DNA of 64,000 nt from Mycolicibacterium poriferae (lineage in GTDB: Bacteria > Actinomycetota > Actinomycetes > Mycobacteriales > Mycobacteriaceae), in the NCBI RefSeq assembly GCF_010728325.1, contig NZ_AP022570.1, positions 310,001-374,000 of the forward strand, given 5' to 3'. Positions 58,763 through 64,000 of the stretch are shown in pieces. A model generated the notes under the pieces. That model ran no database searches, was not told where the DNA came from, and was given only the letters and a program-made list of their open reading frames with translations. How positions within the stretch are numbered: the first letter of the stretch is position 1; each line of letters starts with the position of its first letter. Both the position numbers and the translations under genes were made by a program.

Positions 58763-61700
58763 TCAGGTGGCGACCGCGTCGATCGCGCGCAGGATGCGTT
58801 GCTCACTGACCGAGCCGCGGGTGCCGAGTTGCTGGGCCCACAACGAGACGCGCAGTTCTTCGATCATCCACGCGATGTCGCGGACGTCGGAAGCCGCGGC
58901 CCGCGCCGGCGACAACGCCGAACGCAGCTCGTCATAGGAACGCTGCACGGCAGCAACACGTGCCATGCGTTCACGGTCGGCGGCGGGCGCCTGCGGCAGC
59001 CGCTCGAGACGGCGGCCGATCGCCAGCAGGTAGCGGGTCAGGTCGGTCAACCTGTTCGGACCTGCCGCGGAGACGAATCCGACCGGCAGCAACCGGGCGA
59101 GCTGGCTGCGGATGTCGGCGACCGCGTCGGCCTGGGCGGCGCTGGGGACTTCCGGAAGCGCCAATTGCACGTCATGCCAGGCGGTGAGCACCTTCTCGGT
59201 GCGCCGCACCACCTCGGTGACCGTCGGCGCCAGGCGCGCCGCGAGCCGCTGCTGGGCGGCGGTGAAGTCGGTGCGGGTCCACACCGGCGCGGTGACCAGC
59301 GCCTGCACGGCGGCGTCGGTGCAGTCGTCGAGCAGCGCGGGCAGCGACCCGTCCGGATTGTTGGCCAGCACCAGCCTGGTGCGCGGGTCCAGGCTCTTCT
59401 CCAGCGTCTTCGTCGTCGACGGGCCGGCCAGCCGCAGCAGCCGCGCGCTTCCCGCCGGCATGGCCGCGGCCTGCTCCGCCTCGGTCGCGAACACCCGGAT
59501 GTCCACCGCGGCAACGCTGTCCACCAGCGCCGGATATCCCCGCACCGGGTTACCGGCCGCACCGCGCTGTTCGACGACGCGCGGCAGTTCGTCGAGGTCG
59601 GCCGGCCAGTTGCGCAGCCCCTTGCGTTCGACCGCCGCGCCGACGGTGTCCGCGACGGCCTGCCTTGCGGGTGCGGCCAGCCTCTGCTGCAGTTCGTCGA
59701 GGTTCTTGCCGCGCGAGACGACCGTGCCGTCCGGGCCTTCGACCGCGAAGGTGACCCGCAGGTGCGGTGGCAGCTTGTCCAGGTCGAAGGCGTCGATGGG
59801 TACCAGGATCCCGGTGCGCCGCCGCAGTTCGCGCTGTACCGCGTCGAGGAGCGGTCCGCTGTCGGGCGAGATCGACGCCAGCAGGGCGCGCGCGGTGTCG
59901 GGGGCGGGAACGAAGTTGCGCCTCAGGTCTTTCGGCAGTGACTTGATCAGCGCCGTGAGCAGCTCCTCGCGCAGCGCCGGCACCTGCCAGGCGAAGTCGT
60001 CGCCGCCGAGGCGGGCGAGCACCTCGACCGGAACGTGCACCGTCACCCCGTCGTCGGCGGCGCTGGGGTCGAACCGGTAGGACAGCGGCAGCGCCACGTC
60101 CCCGGACGTCCACACGTCGGGCTGCTCGTCGTCGGTGTCCGAGCGCAGCAGATCCGCGCGCGTCATCGTGAGCAGATCCGGTGTGCGGTGCCGCGCCGTG
60201 CGCCACCACCCGTCGAAGTGCCGCGCCGAGACCACCTCGGCCGGGATCCGCGCATCGTAGAACGCGAAGATCTCGTCGTCGCCGACGAGCAGATCACGGC
60301 GCCGGGCGCGGTCCTCCAACTCGGCGAGTTCGGTTCGCAGGCGGGCGTTGTCGCGGAAGAAGTGGTGCTTTGTCTGCCACTCGCCGTCGACGAGCGCATG
60401 CCGGATGAACAGGCCGCGGGACACCTCTGGATCGACCTGTGCGTAGCCGACGCGGCGGCGCGCCACCAGCGGCAGCCCGTAGAGCGTGACCCGCTCGAAC
60501 GCCATCACCGCGCCGCGCTTGGCATCCCAGTGTGGTTCGCTGTACGTGCGCTGCACCAGGTGCCCGGCCACCCGTTCCACGGCCTCGGGGTCGATGCGCG
60601 CCGCGGTTCTGCCGTAGAGCCGGCTGGTCTCGACGAGATCGGCGACGACGACCCACCGGGGCGGGCGCCGGGTCAGTACCGACCCGGGCGCCAGGACGAA
60701 CCGCGCGTTGCGGGCACCGGTATAGTCCCGTCCGTCGCCCTCCCGGAACCCGATGTGCGACAACAGCCCCGCGGTCAGCGCCTGGTGTATCTGCCCCGGA
60801 TCGGCCGGCTCGTCCTGTTCGGTGATGCCGAGGTCGCGACAGATGCCCCGCAGCTGGCCGACCAGGTCCTGCCATTCCCGGATACGCAGGTAGTGCAGGA
60901 ACTCGTCGCGGCACATCCGCCGAAATGAGCTGCCCGATCGTTCTTTCCGTTGCTCACCGAGGTAGTTCCACAGGTTCAGGAACGACACGAAGTCGGAGTG
61001 CTCGTCGGCGAAGCGGGCATGCTTCTGCCGGGCGGCGTCCTCGCGGTCGGTGGGCCGCTCCCGCGGATCCGGAATCGACAGTGCCGCAGCCAGGATCAGC
61101 ATCTCGCGGACACAGTTCTCGGCGTCGGCGGCCAGGATCATCCGGCCCAGCCGCGGATCGACCGGAATCTGCGCCAGGCGCCGCCCGACGGCGGTGAGCT
61201 CAGCGCCCTCGAAGGCGCCGAGCTCCTGCAACAACGCCACTCCGTCGCGGATACTGCGGGCGTCGGGCGGGTCGAGGAAACCGAAGCCCTCGATGTCACC
61301 GAATCCGAGGGCGGCCATCTGCAGGATGACGGCGGCGAGGTTGGTGCGCAGGATCTCCGGCTCGGTGTAGCGCGGGCGTGCCGCGAAGTCGTCTTCGGAG
61401 TACAACCGGATACAGACCCCGGGTGCGGTGCGTCCGGATCGGCCGGCCCGTTGCGCCGCCGACGCCTGCGAGATCGGCTCGATCGGCAGCCGCTGCACCT
61501 TGGTCCGGCGGCTGTAGCGGGAGATGCGCGCGGTGCCCGGATCGACCACGTAGCGGATACCCGGCACGGTCAGCGAGGTTTCGGCGACGTTGGTGGCCAA
61601 CACGATCCGCCGCCCCTGGTGAGCGGCGAACACCTTCTGCTGCTCGGCGGTCGGCAGCCGGGCGTACAGCGGCAACACCTCCACATCCGGTCCCACCGCA

Positions 61701-62683
61701 CCCCGCAACGCCTCGGCGGTGTCGCGGATCTCGCGTTCCCCGGACAGGAACACCAACACATCGCCTGCGGGTTCGGCTTCCAACTCGGCGACCGCGTCGA
61801 CGATGGCCTCGGTCTGGTCGCGCAACTCGGTGCGCACGACCTCGTGGTCGGGGTCGTCAGGATCGTCGGAATCTCCCGCCCCCTCGACGGGCACCACCAC
61901 TTCCAGTGGCCGATAGCGGATTTCGACCGGGTAGGTGCGCCCGGACACCTCGACGATCGGGGCGGGGCCGGCTGCGGTGCCGAAGTGCGCGGCGAATCGC
62001 TCCGGCTCGATGGTCGCCGAGGTGACGATCACCTTCAGATCCGGGCGCCGCGGCAGCAGCTCGCGCAGATAGCCGAGCAGGAAGTCGATGTTGAGGCTGC
62101 GCTCGTGCGCTTCGTCGATGATCAGCGTGTCGTAGCGCAGCAGACGGCGATCCCGCTGGATGTCGGCCAGCAGAATGCCGTCGGTCATCAACCGGACCAG
62201 GGTGCGGTCGCTGGCCTGGTCGGTGAATCGCACGGTGTAGCCGACCGTCTCCCCCAGCGGGGTGCCGAGTTCGTCGGCGATGCGGGCGGCGACGGTGCGT
62301 GCAGCCAGCCGGCGCGGCTGCGTGTGTCCGATGGTGCCGCGGATACCGCGGCCGAGTTCCAGACAGATCTTGGGCAGCTGGGTGGTCTTGCCCGAGCCGG
62401 TCTCGCCGGCCACGATCACCACCTGGTTGGCCGCGATCGCGGCCGCGATGTCCTCCCGCTTCGCGCTGACCGGCAGATCGGGGTAGCTGATCTGCGGTAC
62501 CGCGGCCCGTCGGGACGCCACCAACCCCTCGGCCGCCGCCAGCGCGGCGGTGAACTGGTCTAGCTTTCCCGGGTCCCCGCCGAGCTTCTTCAGGCGCCGC
62601 CCGAGCCGGGCGGCGTCACGGAGGGTGACGCCGTCGAGGCGGGCGCGCAGCTCGCGGATCGTGGCGGGGGACGGGTCGGACAC
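58763..62683 (-). CDS. hrpA: DEAH-box RNA helicase HrpA
   Basis: A 1306-residue ATP-dependent helicase acting on structured RNA or stalled ribosomes. Walker A GETGSGKT is at 93-100, the DEAH box at 190-193, then SAT, TNVAETSLTVPG (motif V) and QRAGRSGR (motif VI). The HA2 and OB-fold regions follow, then the long C-terminal DUF3418 region ending near WMIEELRVSLWAQQLGT that distinguishes HrpA from HrpB. GTG at 62683 is 13 bp after the stop of the MTHFR-like gene, so the two may be cotranscribed. The stop is 3 bp from the convergent PucR gene. Confidence 0.93.
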   Translation of the reverse strand: MSDPSPATIRELRARLDGVTLRDAARLGRRLKKLGGDPGKLDQFTAALAAAEGLVASRRAAVPQISYPDLPVSAKREDIAAAIAANQVVIVAGETGSGKTTQLPKICLELGRGIRGTIGHTQPRRLAARTVAARIADELGTPLGETVGYTVRFTDQASDRTLVRLMTDGILLADIQRDRRLLRYDTLIIDEAHERSLNIDFLLGYLRELLPRRPDLKVIVTSATIEPERFAAHFGTAAGPAPIVEVSGRTYPVEIRYRPLEVVVPVEGAGDSDDPDDPDHEVVRTELRDQTEAIVDAVAELEAEPAGDVLVFLSGEREIRDTAEALRGAVGPDVEVLPLYARLPTAEQQKVFAAHQGRRIVLATNVAETSLTVPGIRYVVDPGTARISRYSRRTKVQRLPIEPISQASAAQRAGRSGRTAPGVCIRLYSEDDFAARPRYTEPEILRTNLAAVILQMAALGFGDIEGFGFLDPPDARSIRDGVALLQELGAFEGAELTAVGRRLAQIPVDPRLGRMILAADAENCVREMLILAAALSIPDPRERPTDREDAARQKHARFADEHSDFVSFLNLWNYLGEQRKERSGSSFRRMCRDEFLHYLRIREWQDLVGQLRGICRDLGITEQDEPADPGQIHQALTAGLLSHIGFREGDGRDYTGARNARFVLAPGSVLTRRPPRWVVVADLVETSRLYGRTAARIDPEAVERVAGHLVQRTYSEPHWDAKRGAVMAFERVTLYGLPLVARRRVGYAQVDPEVSRGLFIRHALVDGEWQTKHHFFRDNARLRTELAELEDRARRRDLLVGDDEIFAFYDARIPAEVVSARHFDGWWRTARHRTPDLLTMTRADLLRSDTDDEQPDVWTSGDVALPLSYRFDPSAADDGVTVHVPVEVLARLGGDDFAWQVPALREELLTALIKSLPKDLRRNFVPAPDTARALLASISPDSGPLLDAVQRELRRRTGILVPIDAFDLDKLPPHLRVTFAVEGPDGTVVSRGKNLDELQQRLAAPARQAVADTVGAAVERKGLRNWPADLDELPRVVEQRGAAGNPVRGYPALVDSVAAVDIRVFATEAEQAAAMPAGSARLLRLAGPSTTKTLEKSLDPRTRLVLANNPDGSLPALLDDCTDAAVQALVTAPVWTRTDFTAAQQRLAARLAPTVTEVVRRTEKVLTAWHDVQLALPEVPSAAQADAVADIRSQLARLLPVGFVSAAGPNRLTDLTRYLLAIGRRLERLPQAPAADRERMARVAAVQRSYDELRSALSPARAAASDVRDIAWMIEELRVSLWAQQLGTRGSVSEQRILRAIDAVAT

Positions 62684-62696
62684 CTCGGCAGACGGT

Positions 62697-63590
62697 TCAG
62701 CGCGTGTCGGGCGACCAGTAGGCCAGCATCTCGGCGAGCGTCTCGAACGCCGGGGTGTTGACGCCGTAGGTCGCCTCGAAATGCACCGACAGCGGGAAGC
62801 CGAGCTCGCCCACCCCGTCGATGACGCGCTTGTAGAGATCCAGCATCATCGCCCGCCGACCCGCCGGATCGGTTTCGGCCAGCGTGCGGACGAACTGCTG
62901 TTCCGCCGCCACCGCCTCGTTGCCGGGATCCTGGATGAGCCACTCGATCAGCCCGATGCGGCTCTCGACCTTCGGCACGAACCCGAACGACAGCAGGATC
63001 TCGGGCCGGTGGTCGGTGGTGGCGGCGAATTCGCGGAGGAACCCGACGATCGCGTCGGAGTACAGCAACTGGGTCATGCCGTAGGTGGCGCCGCGGTCGC
63101 ATTTGAAGTTGAACCGGCCCTGCTCCCCCTCACGGGTGGGGATCAGAATCGCCCCGCGGTGCTCCACCACGCCCTGAAACAGCGACAACGCGTCGGTCGG
63201 AGCCACACCGGTGCCCTCGCCGTCGTTGAGCGTGCGGGGCACGCCGACGAAGGCGATGCCCTCGAACCCGCTGTCGCCGAGTTCGGTCAGCCGGGTACGC
63301 AGCGCGTCCTCGTCCATGAATGCGGTGACCTGGGTGCACAGGCCCTTGATGCCCGGCAGCTCCGGCTTGATCATCGACCAGAAGTCCAGCACGTCGAGCT
63401 TGGGCTTCATCTCCACGGGCCGCCCGTCGTCCTCCTCGATCATCCCCGGGATCATGACGTGGCGGATGCGGTCCTCGAGGCCCGCTTCCTTGGAGCACCG
63501 CAGGACCTTCTCGGCCTCCTCCAGTGCGTGCTCGCGGCCCCGATCGACGTTCGGGGGCACCAGCTCGAGCGCGATGGTGTTCAGGCTCAC
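62697..63590 (-). CDS. Methylenetetrahydrofolate reductase family, small mycobacterial type
   Basis: A 297-residue protein of the MTHFR fold, which reduces 5,10-methylene-THF to 5-methyl-THF for methionine synthesis. It opens with the conserved SLNTIALELVPPNVDRG and contains HVMIPGMIEEDDGRPVEMKPKLDVL and FKCDRGATYGMTQLLYSDA, the folate/NADH site region (F-x-x-T-Q-like TYGMTQL). It belongs to a divergent mycobacterial group reported to work without bound flavin (from memory; Rv2172c-like). GTG at 63590 has GGAG 9 nt upstream; an upstream in-frame start at 63647 is unlikely. Confidence 0.8.
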   Translation of the reverse strand: MSLNTIALELVPPNVDRGREHALEEAEKVLRCSKEAGLEDRIRHVMIPGMIEEDDGRPVEMKPKLDVLDFWSMIKPELPGIKGLCTQVTAFMDEDALRTRLTELGDSGFEGIAFVGVPRTLNDGEGTGVAPTDALSLFQGVVEHRGAILIPTREGEQGRFNFKCDRGATYGMTQLLYSDAIVGFLREFAATTDHRPEILLSFGFVPKVESRIGLIEWLIQDPGNEAVAAEQQFVRTLAETDPAGRRAMMLDLYKRVIDGVGELGFPLSVHFEATYGVNTPAFETLAEMLAYWSPDTR

Positions 63591-63708
63591 AGGTATTAGC
63601 TCCACATCTGACGTACTCGGGGCGGGCAGGTCATCCGGGTGAATCACGATACCGACCCGACGGGAAGGCCGCGTTCGGGCGTCTGCGTGTATTCATGGAG
63701 GAAGCCTC

Positions 63709-64000
63709 ATGAACCTTGCTCATAAACCTCTCCAGGCCCGCCCGCTGCTGATCGTCCTGATGACGATGCTCGCGGCCGCGCTCGCGGCGTGCACCGGGGT
63801 GGAACCCCCACCCGGGTCCACCACGTCCAGCACTGCGCTGCCCAGTTCGCCGTTCGATCCGACGACCACCGCCCCGCCGGCACCGAGCGGGCCGCGGTTG
63901 GCCTATCGATCGGCTGACGAGATCGGGGTCGTGGACGGGACGACGGTCGTGGCGTCGGTTGCGGGCACGTTTCCGCCGTCCAACGACCTGATCACCACCG
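63709..64000 (+). CDS. Lipoprotein, 3' end beyond window
   Basis: The visible 97 codons encode a lipoprotein: LLIVLMTMLAAALAAC is a signal peptide with lipobox LAAC (Cys28), then a Pro/Ser/Thr linker (PPPGSTTSSTALPSSPFDPTTTAPPAPSG) and the start of a folded domain (LAYRSADEIGVVDGTTVVASVAG) that may be a beta-propeller blade. Function unknown. ATG at 63709 has GGAGGAA 6 nt upstream. A five-codon frame beginning at ATG 63694 (MEEAS) ends in a TGA that overlaps this ATG. Confidence 0.75.
   Translation, partial: MNLAHKPLQARPLLIVLMTMLAAALAACTGVEPPPGSTTSSTALPSSPFDPTTTAPPAPSGPRLAYRSADEIGVVDGTTVVASVAGTFPPSNDLITT

Overview
The window is a high-GC, tightly packed actinobacterial chromosome segment. 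It most likely comes from a mycobacterium of the rapid-growing (Mycolicibacterium) type. The pointers are a mycobacterial Dps, PncA, GltBD, TreS-maltokinase pair, CYP138-type P450 beside MsrA, hemophore-like and F420/PPOX split-barrel proteins, DUF222 debris, a small MTHFR-like protein, and many leaderless or GTGA/ATGA-overlapping starts. Several loci (cyp138-msrA, treS-mak, a TIGR03668-type PPOX protein, rhomboid) recall the Rv0110-Rv0137 stretch of M. tuberculosis; that comparison is from memory. I saw no tRNA, rRNA, insertion sequence, prophage or CRISPR array.

Layout. 0-6 kb: gltB-gltD glutamate synthase (minus strand), then a 0.64-kb gene-free region with a strong hairpin. 6.5-12.2 kb: thioesterase, dps, AlkA-like glycosylase, DUF427, flavin oxidoreductase, SDR, NTF2-like protein. 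12.3-15.3 kb: msrB-msrA, cyp138 and its divergent TetR with a GGTACC-rich operator region. 15.3-20 kb: a second TetR, a methyltransferase, and an overlapping glycosyltransferase-methyltransferase-toroid operon; the TetR promoter and the operon promoter carry the same 12-bp operator, and the operon leader holds seven copies of a 24-bp repeat. 20-24 kb: PPOX protein, DUF222 remnant, peptidase-like protein, acyl-CoA dehydrogenase, PAS-ANTAR regulator overlapping pncA. 24.3-29.8 kb: glgX facing mak-treS (alpha-glucan/trehalose metabolism), with a structured inverted repeat between them. 30-38.9 kb: exported protein, HugZ-like protein, PyrE-like enzyme, a four-gene ABC importer, PPOX protein, lone ECF sigma factor, DMT transporter. 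39-44.5 kb: five-gene chain ending in a GH65 phosphorylase with its beta-phosphoglucomutase. 44.8-50.9 kb: two exported proteins, serine hydrolase, an overlapping three-gene redox/membrane/cyclase unit, alcohol dehydrogenase. 50.9-58.8 kb: a GAF-PucR regulator divergent from a seven-gene importer plus amidohydrolase, flavin monooxygenase and cupin cluster. 58.8-64 kb: hrpA, MTHFR-like gene and the start of a lipoprotein gene.

How genes work together. GlgX debranches glucan; TreS and Mak convert trehalose to maltose and maltose to maltose-1-phosphate; GH65 and its mutase recover glucose phosphates from alpha-disaccharides. MsrB and MsrA repair methionine sulfoxide. The best candidates for undescribed biology are the PucR-controlled uptake and degradation cluster (50.9-58.8 kb) and the TetR-controlled glycosyltransferase operon with its repeat-filled leader (15.3-20 kb).
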